From: an uncultured Muribaculaceae bacterium
Lineage (GTDB): Bacteria > Bacteroidota > Bacteroidia > Bacteroidales > Muribaculaceae
Reading direction: 5' to 3'
NCBI GenBank assembly: GCA_947627615.1
Contig: CANQWS010000003.1
Location: forward strand, 62,001 to 126,000
DNA length: 64,000 bases
Made by a program: the position numbers and the translations under genes. The notes below the pieces were generated by a model, which was not told the origin of the DNA, ran no database searches, and worked only from the letters and a program-made list of their open reading frames with translations. Positions 39,901 to 49,102 of the stretch are shown piece after piece (within the stretch, counting starts at the first letter, position 1; each line of letters opens with the position of its first letter).

Positions 39901-40930
39901 TGCCAACGTGGAGGAAAACGCCGTGAAGGGACTGTCGAGCCGCAACGGGCTGGGCATGGCTATATGCCACAGCATTGTGGAGATGCTCAAGGGCGAGATC
40001 AGGATTGAGAGCGTGGTGGGCGAGTATGCCGAGTTCATAGTGGAACTGCCGCAGCTCGAGGTGACGGTACAGTCCGAACCGGCAGCCGATAAGCCTGACG
40101 CGCCGGTTGCGGTGAAAGAGGACCGGAGCGTGGAACCGGACATGTCGCATCCCGCATCCAAGGACAAGCCCACGGTGCTGGTGATTGACGATAACGCGGA
40201 GATTCTGACGCTGCTGTCGGACAGTCTCACGGACTACAACATACTGACGGCAGCCTCGGCCGAAGAGGGCATGAAGCTGCTGACCACCAGGCAGCCTGAC
40301 CTGATAATCACCGACGTGATGATGCCCGGCACCGACGGTTTCGAGCTCACCCGCCAGATAAAGAACAATATCCACACCCGTTACATTCCCCTGATAATCC
40401 TCTCGGCCAAGAACAGCATGGAGGAACGCGTGGGCGGACTGGAATCGGGCGCCGACGTCTATGTGGGCAAGCCATTCAACCTGAGCTATCTCAATGCCGT
40501 CATACACCGTCTGCTCGAAAGCCGCGAGAGTCTGAAGGAATACTACAACTCGTCGGCGAGCGCCTTCGAATACAACGACGGGCGACTGCTCGAACGCAAG
40601 GACAAGGATTTTCTGGAGAAGACGGTGAGATATATCGACGAGCATATCGACGACGAGAACCTCTCGCCTGAAGCGCTTGCCGAGTATCTTCAGGTCAGCG
40701 TCAGGAACCTCTACCGCAAGTTCAAGGAGCTTGACCTGGCCGCGCCCAACGATTTCATAAAGGGCCAGCGGATGAACATGGCTTCGAAACTTCTGCTGAC
40801 CACCTCCGACACGGTCCAGGAAATCATGTACCGGACCGGATTCTCCAACCGCTCGCATTTCTACAAGGAGTTCGGCCGCCGTTTCGGCATGACTCCGGGC
40901 GAATACCGCAGCAACAACCGACAGCACTGA
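36941..40930 (+). CDS. hybrid two-component system regulator (periplasmic beta-propeller sensor, histidine kinase, receiver, AraC output)
   Basis: 1329 aa; Reg_prop-like repeats (GLPNSAILSLKADDQGFLWIGTCDGV), Y_Y_Y domain, HK (FFTNITHEFCTPLTLIYGP, NLISNAFKYTPVGG), receiver (VLVIDDNAEI..IITDVMMPGTDGFEL), AraC HTH C-terminus. Confidence 0.97.
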   Translation: MRLRILLAIEFIVLSLLTCGAYNIRQTTDVDGLPNSAILSLKADDQGFLWIGTCDGVSVANGMDIVPFTTMFPGLHLSGNFIEKIIHCDNGVTWIQTNHGLDRILRHRGTMTSFPEFRGNEHLSMLDNGDVIVLTPAGLMCYVEGRSEGFTAMGPIKQNFNRVKAITVIDGKLFVIGNEGICEYTLTFDRDKNVYRISSPRMTSGQNVTFARVNDDVWAVVDNHLLGKMSPHGDFSVLMDIGGYTSSLGEISDIISDSKGNIVVSFLTGGAIRFSKDASGNAISDKLGLKAGVFCLERSKTQDVVWIGSDCQGIYTLSESGNMLRSVTFMALDQMISHPVRSIYLDDERTLWLGTKGSGLLQIFDFDEESPLQSLGRRQLLTTANSPLRSNSVYGMARSSRPVLWIGTEDGLNYYSYADRSIHQVPEHPLLRFVHEIYEPNDSTLIMATLGLGIIKARITGPATAPVLTDLRQYVTNGGGVSSNYFFAIADVPGTGIVVGNRGQGVFKLGADSLIKMPFANDWGTNSVYDVFSVVAADDALWLGTGTGLIRLGGGAEQLYSGPENGFINNTVHEILRDHNGNLWVAANGCLIRFQPSSGKSRSYTRQSGLAVSEFSDGAAFATSKSLLFGGIDGFVVVSQDGQEDSEASFMPPIMLQTMNIGGVNVNLYDYISTDKGETRLNLGADQNHFALTFAAPDFIDASNYSFSYTIDNGAWIEAGENRTISFSELNYGNYILKVRYLNRTTGAMSEPYELHITIHAPWYLSMPAKLVYLLLVIAAICFVIYYFLHRQRQHQRHEMALLEHTHKEEVYEEKLRFFTNITHEFCTPLTLIYGPCERILSYGGSDNYIKKYVGLIRSNTERLNTLIQELIDFRRMETGHKTLKIRPTDISRLCTDTLEAFAELAETNHINLQTEIEPDVTWNSDFSGLRKILYNLISNAFKYTPVGGIIRVRLKSGEKLEISVYNTGKGIREEDKERIFNRYSVLANVEENAVKGLSSRNGLGMAICHSIVEMLKGEIRIESVVGEYAEFIVELPQLEVTVQSEPAADKPDAPVAVKEDRSVEPDMSHPASKDKPTVLVIDDNAEILTLLSDSLTDYNILTAASAEEGMKLLTTRQPDLIITDVMMPGTDGFELTRQIKNNIHTRYIPLIILSAKNSMEERVGGLESGADVYVGKPFNLSYLNAVIHRLLESRESLKEYYNSSASAFEYNDGRLLERKDKDFLEKTVRYIDEHIDDENLSPEALAEYLQVSVRNLYRKFKELDLAAPNDFIKGQRMNMASKLLLTTSDTVQEIMYRTGFSNRSHFYKEFGRRFGMTPGEYRSNNRQH

Positions 40931-40959
40931 AACACTGACCGACAGAATAGACAGACCTC

Positions 40960-41463
40960 ATGAGCAACCGCCAGACAGATCCCGCGACAACAGACCCGGT
41001 AGAAGAACTCCGATACGAGCCGGTGGCGCCGAAATACAGATCGGTGCAGATGGTTACAGCCACTCTGGCCTACGCCGCACTGGCGGCTCTGGCCCTGCTG
41101 CTGCTTTTGGCCGACAGCCCGTGGTGGTGCGTGGCGGCCGAGGCGTTCATCGTAATCTCGTTAATCGTAAACCTGACAATCCTGAGGAAGGCATATCTCT
41201 ACAAGGGCTACGCACTGCGCGAGCATGACATAACCTACAGGAGCGGAGTGATTTTTCCGAAAATCACCACTGTGCCCTTCTCGCGGATACAGCAGGTGAG
41301 TATTTCGCGAAATCCCGTCACAAGTTATTTCGGGCTGTGTGCTCTGGATGTGGTCAACGGCGCCCAGGACCTTTCGTCGCTCTCCCTCAAGGGCCTCACC
41401 ATTGAAAGGGCGGAGGAAATCAAGAATCTCGTAACGCAAAGACTCCACAACGATTATGACTGA
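40960..41463 (+). CDS. PH (bPH2/DUF304) domain membrane protein, YdbS-like
   Basis: Two TM helices then LREHDITYRSGVIFPKITTVPFSRIQQVSISRNPVTSYFGLCALDVVNG. Confidence 0.85.
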   Translation: MSNRQTDPATTDPVEELRYEPVAPKYRSVQMVTATLAYAALAALALLLLLADSPWWCVAAEAFIVISLIVNLTILRKAYLYKGYALREHDITYRSGVIFPKITTVPFSRIQQVSISRNPVTSYFGLCALDVVNGAQDLSSLSLKGLTIERAEEIKNLVTQRLHNDYD

Positions 41464-42934
41464 TTTCTCCGTTCCGCAGAGAATGAGCTTCGGAGCCTTC
41501 GTAATTTATTTCCTGAAGTACTTCCGGATCATCTTCAATGCCACAGTCATCTATCTGATTTTCGTCATAATCAAATCGGACGAAGGCCTCGCGCACATAC
41601 TCCTTAACACCGCAATGCTGATTGGCTTCATTGTGGCTCTTGCGCTGATTCTGGCGTCGATGGCCTTTTTTCAGATAAAGTTCCATGTTGAGGACGGCAA
41701 CATAATCTACCGCCACCGCCTGATAAGCCGGGCCACAACCACCATACCGCTCGACCGCGTCCACACGCTGCGCACCCGTCAGGGACTTTTCTACAGCCTG
41801 CTCAACCTGCGGGGCGTCCTTTTCGACACCCTTGCCGCCAAGGGCGAGGAAATAGAGCTGATTCTCAGCGAATCGGAGTGGCGTAGCCTTCTGAGCCGGA
41901 TTGAACTGCAGGAGAAGCCTCAGCCGGATGCGGCATCGGCCGCCCCGGGCATGCCGCCCCCTTACGTACCTTCATTGTCAAAAAAATTCAGTACCGGGGA
42001 GCTTGTGATGGACGCGCTGTGTCAGAACCATCTGAAAGGGATGGCTGTGATGGGCGGTTTCGCCGCTGTTGTCCTCAACCGTCTGTCGGACCTTCCGGAC
42101 AATGCCGTGGAGATTATGGCGGACTATCTCGAGACTCATTACGGCAGCTTCGCGGTTTCGGTGGGCGGACTGGCCGTCATTCTGGCAGCCACCTACATAT
42201 TTTCGCTCCTTTTCTGGCTCGGGAAGGTGATTCTTCGCTATTTTGACCTTACGCTCACCTACGACAACAAGACCCTCACGTTCAGTCACGGACTGTTCTC
42301 GCGCATGACCAGCCGCTTCAACCGCCACAAGATCTGTTCCGTGTGGGTCAAGCGCAACTATCTTGAGAAGCGCTACGGCCTGAGCACCATCGCTCTCAGG
42401 CAGGCGCGGAATTCAAGCGCGGAGAAGGAGGATGACAATCTGAAAATCTACGGCCGTGACTGCTCCCGGTTTTTCCTTGAATGGTGGCTTGGCCAGGAGT
42501 ATGGCCAGGAGTCCGACATTGCCTGTGCCGAATCGGGCAAAGGGGTCATAGCGCGCTCATTGCTCCCCGATGTGATTGTTTCCTGCGCGGCCGCAGTGGT
42601 GATGTGGCATTTCGGACTGTATCTGTGGCTGATTCTTCCGGCCCTCTATCTGCTGGCCGTCATACCGAAAGGCATTCTGACCATGCGTCACAGCCGCATC
42701 ATACTCAGGGAATCGTATATCGTGATCAACATGGGGCGCTTCGCCGAGATAAGCAACTACCTGAAGTATGACAACGTTGAGGTGGTGAGAATAACCCGCA
42801 CGCCCTTCACGCGGTTTACGGGCCGCGTCACCCTCTCCCTCTCCACCACCGGCACCACATTCGCCGTGAGAAGCCTACGCGAGGACCGGGCCATGCGCAT
42901 CTACGAGCTGCTGCTCGCCCCGCTCGAACACTAA
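41456..42934 (+). CDS. PH (bPH2/DUF304) domain membrane protein, YdbT-like
   Basis: Repeated TM pair plus PH modules (IIYRHRLISRATTTIPLDRVHTLRTRQGLFYSLLNL; LTFSHGLFSRMTSRFNRHKICSVWVKRNYLEKRYGL); overlaps upstream PH gene by 8 nt. Confidence 0.85.
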   Translation: MTDFSVPQRMSFGAFVIYFLKYFRIIFNATVIYLIFVIIKSDEGLAHILLNTAMLIGFIVALALILASMAFFQIKFHVEDGNIIYRHRLISRATTTIPLDRVHTLRTRQGLFYSLLNLRGVLFDTLAAKGEEIELILSESEWRSLLSRIELQEKPQPDAASAAPGMPPPYVPSLSKKFSTGELVMDALCQNHLKGMAVMGGFAAVVLNRLSDLPDNAVEIMADYLETHYGSFAVSVGGLAVILAATYIFSLLFWLGKVILRYFDLTLTYDNKTLTFSHGLFSRMTSRFNRHKICSVWVKRNYLEKRYGLSTIALRQARNSSAEKEDDNLKIYGRDCSRFFLEWWLGQEYGQESDIACAESGKGVIARSLLPDVIVSCAAAVVMWHFGLYLWLILPALYLLAVIPKGILTMRHSRIILRESYIVINMGRFAEISNYLKYDNVEVVRITRTPFTRFTGRVTLSLSTTGTTFAVRSLREDRAMRIYELLLAPLEH

Positions 42935-43052
42935 TTAATGACACAAGGTCATTGTCTTGTTGCCATTATCCTTAGAATCAGCTGTATAAGCTCGGACCTA
43001 TTATGCTGTACTACACTTTTTCAAGGGAGTTGGCCATCTCTATCCGTGAATT

Positions 43053-43322
43053 TCAAAGCTCATCGATAAAAGAGATTGCCGATTTTGCAGGCAGCTTGCC
43101 CGATTCCATATCCTTAACCTGTCGCCAGCTGCGCCTGATGCTTTCGGTTAACTCGTCCACTTCCCGTTGTTGCTGCTGAGATAGGGTCAGATCCTCTTCT
43201 CCTATGCTGACAAGTGCATAGAGTACGTTCTTGCGCCGGATAATGACCCGTTCTCCCTCATCCGCCCTATCAAACGATGCGGCCAGATTTTTCCGATAAT
43301 CTCTTACTGACAGAACTTTCAT
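43053..43322 (-). CDS. Phd/YefM family type II antitoxin, no partner toxin adjacent
   Basis: MKVLSVRDYRKNLAASFDRADEGERVIIRRKNVLYALVSIGEEDL is Phd/YefM-like; start placed at the internal Met. Confidence 0.8.
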   Translation of the reverse strand: MKVLSVRDYRKNLAASFDRADEGERVIIRRKNVLYALVSIGEEDLTLSQQQQREVDELTESIRRSWRQVKDMESGKLPAKSAISFIDEL

Positions 43323-43378
43323 GCTTAAAAAATGCTTTATTCGATGCAAAGATGGTAATTTCTCAGCAATATAACGAA

Positions 43379-43401
43379 TTTGTGCACAAAAATGTGTACA
43401 C
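43379..43401. promoter_or_regulatory. candidate antitoxin operator palindromes
   Basis: TTTGTGCACAAA (43379-43390) and GTGTACAC (43394-43401), perfect palindromes with centres 13 bp apart, upstream of the YefM-like start. Confidence 0.5.
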
Positions 43402-43433
43402 GCTGCATAAAAAATAATGTCATAAAAAGAGTT

Positions 43434-43460
43434 GTCGCCGCGGTGGGGTGCCGCGGCGAC
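43434..43460 (-). terminator. terminator-like hairpin after GH127
   Basis: GTCGCCGCGG / CCGCGGCGAC perfect 10-bp arms; minus strand continues AACTCTTTTT. Confidence 0.7.
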
Positions 43461-43493
43461 GTTTAAGATTGAGTTATGTGTTTAAGACGGGGG

Positions 43494-45527
43494 TTATCGG
43501 TCGGAGGTGGGGAAGGATGAGATGCGGAGGCGGGCGGCTCCCATCGGCACGAGGGTTATTTCCTCGATTTCAGCGGCTCTGGGGGTCATTGCGTCAGGCA
43601 GCACTCCGGTGAGGCCGGTTCCGTCATATCCCCACGAGGGTATGCGCCGTGCAGTGGCCTTGAACTGCAGGGGAACGCCGTCGAGGCGGAAGGGCTGGTT
43701 GTCGGCGGGCCATTCGAGGCGCTCCATTGTGAAGGAATCCAGCGAATTGTCGGCCGGGAGAATCAGCGAATAGTTCCACGGGGTTTCGGGATAGATCTCG
43801 TAGGTGGGCCATTTCGAGGCATCTACGCCGGCCTGCCAGTGAGAATCGCCAATGGCCGATTTGCGGGAATCGACCTCGACGTAGCGTTCGCCGATGCGAA
43901 GTGACAGGGTGAGCGGACCGTAGTTGACGGAAGCGCTGTTCTGGTTCGTAGGCCAGCGGCGCACGGTTAGTTCCATCGGGAAGCGAAGTTCTATTCTATC
44001 GCCGTTGCTCCATTTGCGTTCTAATCTGAGATACTCTCCGGGAACAATCGCGGAGGTCTCGACGGCTTTGCCGTTGACAGAGGCGGTTGCTCCTTTGGCC
44101 CACGACGGGATTCGGAAATAGACGGGGAATTCGGCTTTGGATTTCATTGACATGCTGAAGACGAGTCGGTCACTGAACGGATACTGCGTGTCCTCCGCAA
44201 TGGTCACTTTCTTGCCGGAGGCCACATCGAGCGTGGCGGTGCTGGGGGCGTAGACGGCATAGGCCACGCCGCCGTCGGATGTGGCGAACGCGAGGCTCTG
44301 GGTGAACGCCGGCCAGCCGAGGCCGTGGTTGTGCTGGCAGCATCGGCTGCTGAAAGGATTCATGTTGAGGAACGGGCCGCGGTTGTCAATGCCGGGGTTG
44401 TGGTTGCGGGAGTCGCTGACCGTGTGGTTGGGCGAGGTGATGTAACGCAGGGCCCGCAGGTCGGGCATCATCGCGGCGGGGAAGGAATTGAAGGCAATAT
44501 CCTCCATGTTCTCGGCCCAGAGGGGGTCGGCGGTGATGGAGAGCATGACGCCGTCCGACAGCATCTGTTCGGCGAAGCCGCATGTCTCCGTACCCTGACG
44601 GGGATCGATGTAGCCTATGCGGGCGTTCTCGTCGGCTCCGAACATGCCGCCGGGGGCCTGTCCGAAGGTGCGGCGGATAAGATTGTGGACGTTGTAGGAG
44701 GCATGCATGAGCGTGGAATCGCCGGTCAGGAGGTACACTTCCGACGGTTCGCGGAAATACTGGGCTATATTGACATTGTGCCAGTTGGGCAGACGGGCCG
44801 GATTGGTGCAGTCGGCATTGTTGCGGTGGATTTTGTCAATGAGAGGGAGCACGGAGCTGTCGCCGGTGCGGTTGTAGTACCATATCACGCTCCATATATT
44901 GTCGCCGCCGCGGCAGTTTTCCCAGTAGTCTTCGAGGAAATCGGCATCGTCCTGAGCCATTTCCCATTCAAAGAAGCGTTTCATGAAGGGGAGCACGCGC
45001 TCGTCGGCGGTGTACTCATAATAATTCTGGAGGCACCAGAGCATAATCATCTGCGCCCAGATTTCGGGTTTGCCGTCATGTTTGTTCTGCGGACCGAAGA
45101 AACCGTCGGGGCGCTGCGAGTTCAGGGCGGCGTCGATCCAGAAGCGTGTCTCGCGCAGCATGTCGTCATTGTCAAGGATGTAGGCTAGCGCCGAGTAGCC
45201 GCGGAGCCAGTAGGGCACTTCCTCCCATCCGCGGTTGCCGCCCTCGCCGAGCCAAGCGTTGTCGGATTTGTCGAGCCAGTCGCTGATTTCCCCGAGATGG
45301 CCGTTGAGTCCGTCACGCTGCAGTTCAAGCTGGCGCAGGAGCCATCCCTGCGGTTTTATGCTTCCGGCGGGGAGCAGAGTGAGGTTCAGCGGATGCAGCC
45401 CGGCTCCGGGAGCCGCTTCCTCTATGGCGGGGCGCTTCATGGAGCGTGCTTCGGAAGGCGCCGCCATGGCCGGCATGACTGCCGAGAGCAGCAGCGAGCC
45501 GGTAATCAATTTGGTCAGGAGTCTCAT
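43494..45527 (-). CDS. GH127-like (DUF1680) beta-L-arabinofuranosidase family protein
   Basis: 677 aa; signal peptide; GSIKPQGWLLRQLELQRDGLNGHLGEIS, GNNRGWEEVPYWLRG-like, SRCCQHNHGLGWPAF, YGPLTLSLRIG. Confidence 0.85.
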   Translation of the reverse strand: MRLLTKLITGSLLLSAVMPAMAAPSEARSMKRPAIEEAAPGAGLHPLNLTLLPAGSIKPQGWLLRQLELQRDGLNGHLGEISDWLDKSDNAWLGEGGNRGWEEVPYWLRGYSALAYILDNDDMLRETRFWIDAALNSQRPDGFFGPQNKHDGKPEIWAQMIMLWCLQNYYEYTADERVLPFMKRFFEWEMAQDDADFLEDYWENCRGGDNIWSVIWYYNRTGDSSVLPLIDKIHRNNADCTNPARLPNWHNVNIAQYFREPSEVYLLTGDSTLMHASYNVHNLIRRTFGQAPGGMFGADENARIGYIDPRQGTETCGFAEQMLSDGVMLSITADPLWAENMEDIAFNSFPAAMMPDLRALRYITSPNHTVSDSRNHNPGIDNRGPFLNMNPFSSRCCQHNHGLGWPAFTQSLAFATSDGGVAYAVYAPSTATLDVASGKKVTIAEDTQYPFSDRLVFSMSMKSKAEFPVYFRIPSWAKGATASVNGKAVETSAIVPGEYLRLERKWSNGDRIELRFPMELTVRRWPTNQNSASVNYGPLTLSLRIGERYVEVDSRKSAIGDSHWQAGVDASKWPTYEIYPETPWNYSLILPADNSLDSFTMERLEWPADNQPFRLDGVPLQFKATARRIPSWGYDGTGLTGVLPDAMTPRAAEIEEITLVPMGAARLRISSFPTSDR

Positions 45528-45550
45528 TTATGTTTATGTGTTTGAATGAG

Positions 45551-46729
45551 TTATTGTTCCGGTGAAACATGATGGGTCTGTTCGCGCTTTTTTCCTGCAA
45601 ACGAGGCATAGCCGATCGGCAGCATGCACAGGGGCAATATCAGCATTCCGGCCGTAAGCCCGAAGGCATCGGTGAGCAGTCCCATCAACGGCGGGACGAG
45701 AGCGCCTCCGGCCACGCCGATAATCATCAGAGCCGAAACCTGGTTCGAGGCATCGGGCCGGTGTTCGAGGGCCAGAGCGAAGACTATGGAGAAGATGTTG
45801 GCGCAGGCGAGTCCCGCCAGAATGATTCCGGCGCCGATAACCGAGAGCGAATCCCCTGCGGGGAGTATGGCGAACGCCACCAGGGCCAGAACGGCGCTCC
45901 AGCGGAGGAAGGGCCGGGGTGCCACACGCGCGAGCAGCATGGCGCCGACGAATGTCCCGGCCATTCGGGCGGCGAAGTAGAGGCTCGTGCCGAGGCCGGC
46001 TTCATGGACGGGCAGACCAACGTTGCGCATGAGCAGCGCGGGAATGGTTGTGTTGAGGCCTACGTCGATGCCCACCACGCATACAATGGCAAGGAAATAG
46101 AGCGCCAGCAGCGGGTCCTTGCACAGAGCCATGACCGAGCGGATGCTGCCCGGATTCTTCTCTCCGGAATCCGTGGCCGGCACTCCGAACCGGAGCCACA
46201 GGGCCGACAGTAGGGTCACTCCGGCATAGACCGGGAAGACCGACAGCCAGTTACCTGTTATTTTTACGGCAGCTCCGGCCGCCAGCGGCCCGAGAAGCGA
46301 GGAAACGGCCTTGATGAACTGTCCCCACGTCAGCACGCTGCTGATGCGCGAGGGATTCACCACGGCGGCCGCCATGGGATTCAGCGCAACCTGAAGTATG
46401 GTGTTGCCGATGCCGAGCAGCGCGAAAGCCACAAGCATGGCGGGAAAAGAGTAGCAGAATACGGGGATGACCATGGCGGCCGCGGTCAGCGCCATGCCGG
46501 CGATGACCGTGTCGCGGCGCCCGTAACGTCCCATCAGCAGCCCGGTGGGGATGGAGAACAGGGCGAACCACACGAACACCATCATGGGCAGCAGATTGGC
46601 CATTGAATCGGAGAGAGCGAAATCGGACCTGACGAAGTTGGCCGAAATGCCCACGAGGTCCACGAATCCCATGACGAAGAAACCGCACAGGATCGGGAAA
46701 ATCACTTTTGAATTGCCTTTGCCGCTCAT
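45551..46729 (-). CDS. MFS sugar transporter (FucP/glucose-galactose-like)
   Basis: 392 aa, about 12 hydrophobic segments; FFVMGFVDLVGISANFVRSDFALSD, GRYGRRDTVIAGM. Confidence 0.85.
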   Translation of the reverse strand: MSGKGNSKVIFPILCGFFVMGFVDLVGISANFVRSDFALSDSMANLLPMMVFVWFALFSIPTGLLMGRYGRRDTVIAGMALTAAAMVIPVFCYSFPAMLVAFALLGIGNTILQVALNPMAAAVVNPSRISSVLTWGQFIKAVSSLLGPLAAGAAVKITGNWLSVFPVYAGVTLLSALWLRFGVPATDSGEKNPGSIRSVMALCKDPLLALYFLAIVCVVGIDVGLNTTIPALLMRNVGLPVHEAGLGTSLYFAARMAGTFVGAMLLARVAPRPFLRWSAVLALVAFAILPAGDSLSVIGAGIILAGLACANIFSIVFALALEHRPDASNQVSALMIIGVAGGALVPPLMGLLTDAFGLTAGMLILPLCMLPIGYASFAGKKREQTHHVSPEQ

Positions 46730-49089
46730 AGCCTGTCGTTGGGGGTGTCAGTCATGTCGAGGCGCAGTGTGCCGCCGTCGGTGACGCTTTGGAAGGGGAT
46801 GCGGCCTGATTCGAGGGCGGAGCCGTTGAGCGTGGCCGAGGAAACATGAACGTTCTGCGGCGAATTGCCCGCGGTCTGAATCACGAAGCTGGATCCCCTG
46901 TAATAATCGGGGTTGAGTTTCACGGTCACCTTGTCGAATTTCGGGCTGCCGATGGCGAACGACGGGGAATCGGCCGTAAGTCCGGAGACATCGAACAGAC
47001 CTATCGACGACATCACATACCAGGCGCCGAGCTGGCCCTGATCCTCGTCCTGACCGTAGCCGTAGCCGTGGATTCCGTCAGTTCCGTAGAACTCGTCGAG
47101 AATCAGGCGCACCCATTTGCGTGTGAGCGAGGGACGGCCGGCGTGGGAGAAGAGCCAGGAGATGTGGAGGCAAGGCTGGTTGCCGTGGTTGTAGAGCGTC
47201 TGCAGTCCGGCAAAGGCTCCGATCTCGGTGCCGCCGCTGAAGATTTTGTCACGCGACACGGTGAAGATGCTGTCGAGCCTGTTGACAAACACCTCTTTGC
47301 CCACCTTCTCTATCAAGGCTTCGGGCTCGTGGGGCACATAGAAGGTGTACTGCCATGCGTTTCCTTCCTGGAAACCGCGCCACACTTCCATGGGCTTGAA
47401 ATCAGAGATGAAGGAGCCGTCGGCATTGCGGGGCCGCATGAATCCTGATTCGGTGTCGAAAATGCGCTCCCATCCCTTGGAGAGCCATCTCAGGGTGTCG
47501 GCGTCGCGGTCATGGCCCAGCTTTCTGGCGAGTTTGGCCAGAGCGCCGGCGCTGTAGGAGTATTCAAGAGTGTGGGAAGCCGAGAATTTCGAGGAACCGT
47601 CACGCTCTTCGGCGGGAGAGGGATGGGGGACGTAACCGTATTTTACAAACAGGTCGGTGTCGCTCTTACCGGCGCCCATAGGTCTGTCATTGCCGTCAAG
47701 CTCGTTCTTCAGGCAGGCCTCGTAGGCGGTCTTTAGGTCGAAATCGCGTATGCCGCACTGATAGGCAGCCACAATCACCGTGCTCAGCAGATTCGTGCCC
47801 ACTCCCGACACATAGCGGCAGTTGGCGGTTCCGTCGGCGAGCCATCCGGCGTCCTTGTACATCTGCAGGTGGCTGCTGATATAGTCTGAGAGGTATTCGG
47901 GATAGGCCAGCGCCCACAGCTGGACGAGGTTCCACTGTCCGCCCCAGATGGCGTCGGTGTTGTACATGTTGTGGACCGGTTTTCCGTCGGGACCGAGCGG
48001 CAGACGCCCCACGGAACCGTCGTTGCGGGGATAGTCGCCGTTGACGTCGCTGGAGAGTCCGCGTCCGAGCAGAGCGTGATAGAGTCCGGTGTAGAATTTG
48101 ACCTTGTCGTCTATGGAATCGGTTTCCACCTCTATCCGTGAGAGCATTTCCTCCCATTTGCCGGTAGCCGCAGCGCAGGCCTCATCGAAAGAGAGCTCTT
48201 TGGCCTCGGTCTCGAGGTTGAGGCGGGCGTTGGCTATGGAGGTGTAGGAAAGGCCAACCTTGACGGTGACTTTCTGATTGTCGGCCGTGGGGAAATCAAT
48301 GTAGGCTCCGGCGCCCTTGCCGCTAACGCTGTCGGTTCCGGCCATGACTCGGTCGCTCAGGAATGTGCCGAATGAAGCGGGCACGGTATCGACAACAGCA
48401 TGGAAGTAGAGGGGTACGGTAGCTTCCGGCTGATAGATTTTCACGTACTCGGGTTTTGTGACCACCATGCCTTCAATGCAGCGGCCGTTGTCGAGAATCC
48501 GTACCTGTGCGTCCTCCACGGGGCCGCTCTCGCCGGCGCGGTTGCCTATGTCGAATATTATGCGGCTGCTGTCGGATTTCGGGAAAGTGTAGCGCTGGAA
48601 CGCCACGCGGGGAGTGGCCGTGACTTCGGCCGTTATTCCGGTGTCCTTGAGACGGACGCTGTAGTAACCGGGTTTCACAATCTCGTCGTCGTGCGAGAAA
48701 TGGGACCTGTAGCCCGGAACGACGGTGTCGCCGGGCACGGTGATGAGCTGTCCGGAGGTGGGCATCAGCGTTATACCCCCGACCTGAAATTCATGGAGGC
48801 ATGGAAAACCGTCGATAACCACGTCGCGGTAGTCATAGCCGGTTGCCTCCCAACCGGAAGCGTTGCCGAGGTGGCCGTTGGTCGACGGTCCCGGTTTGGC
48901 CATGCCGAAAGGCATTGCGCCGGGAGTGAAATGGAACCAGCGGCAGTGGGCTGTGCCTATGCGCGGCTCAACGTAGGAACTCAGTGTTGCGGAACCGTTG
49001 TCGGAGACATTGTTGCTGTTGCCTGAACAACCGGCGGCGAAAGCGACGGAAGCGGCGAATAGAAATGGGATTATGTGACTGGATTTCAT
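46726..49089 (-). CDS. GH92 family glycosyl hydrolase (alpha-mannosidase-like)
   Basis: 787 aa; lipobox AAGCSG; VEPRIGTA...GAMPFGMAKPGP, YNTDAIWGGQWNLVQLWALAYPE, GNQPCLHISWLFSHAG, DEDQGQLGAWYVMSSIGLFDV. Confidence 0.95.
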   Translation of the reverse strand: MKSSHIIPFLFAASVAFAAGCSGNSNNVSDNGSATLSSYVEPRIGTAHCRWFHFTPGAMPFGMAKPGPSTNGHLGNASGWEATGYDYRDVVIDGFPCLHEFQVGGITLMPTSGQLITVPGDTVVPGYRSHFSHDDEIVKPGYYSVRLKDTGITAEVTATPRVAFQRYTFPKSDSSRIIFDIGNRAGESGPVEDAQVRILDNGRCIEGMVVTKPEYVKIYQPEATVPLYFHAVVDTVPASFGTFLSDRVMAGTDSVSGKGAGAYIDFPTADNQKVTVKVGLSYTSIANARLNLETEAKELSFDEACAAATGKWEEMLSRIEVETDSIDDKVKFYTGLYHALLGRGLSSDVNGDYPRNDGSVGRLPLGPDGKPVHNMYNTDAIWGGQWNLVQLWALAYPEYLSDYISSHLQMYKDAGWLADGTANCRYVSGVGTNLLSTVIVAAYQCGIRDFDLKTAYEACLKNELDGNDRPMGAGKSDTDLFVKYGYVPHPSPAEERDGSSKFSASHTLEYSYSAGALAKLARKLGHDRDADTLRWLSKGWERIFDTESGFMRPRNADGSFISDFKPMEVWRGFQEGNAWQYTFYVPHEPEALIEKVGKEVFVNRLDSIFTVSRDKIFSGGTEIGAFAGLQTLYNHGNQPCLHISWLFSHAGRPSLTRKWVRLILDEFYGTDGIHGYGYGQDEDQGQLGAWYVMSSIGLFDVSGLTADSPSFAIGSPKFDKVTVKLNPDYYRGSSFVIQTAGNSPQNVHVSSATLNGSALESGRIPFQSVTDGGTLRLDMTDTPNDRL

Positions 49090-49102
49090 GCTATTGGATG
49101 AG

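Noticed and set aside
38816-40927. 703-aa minus-strand ORF opposite the hybrid two-component regulator
   Set aside because: Antisense artefact; no recognisable domain; the opposite strand encodes a complete HK/receiver/AraC protein.
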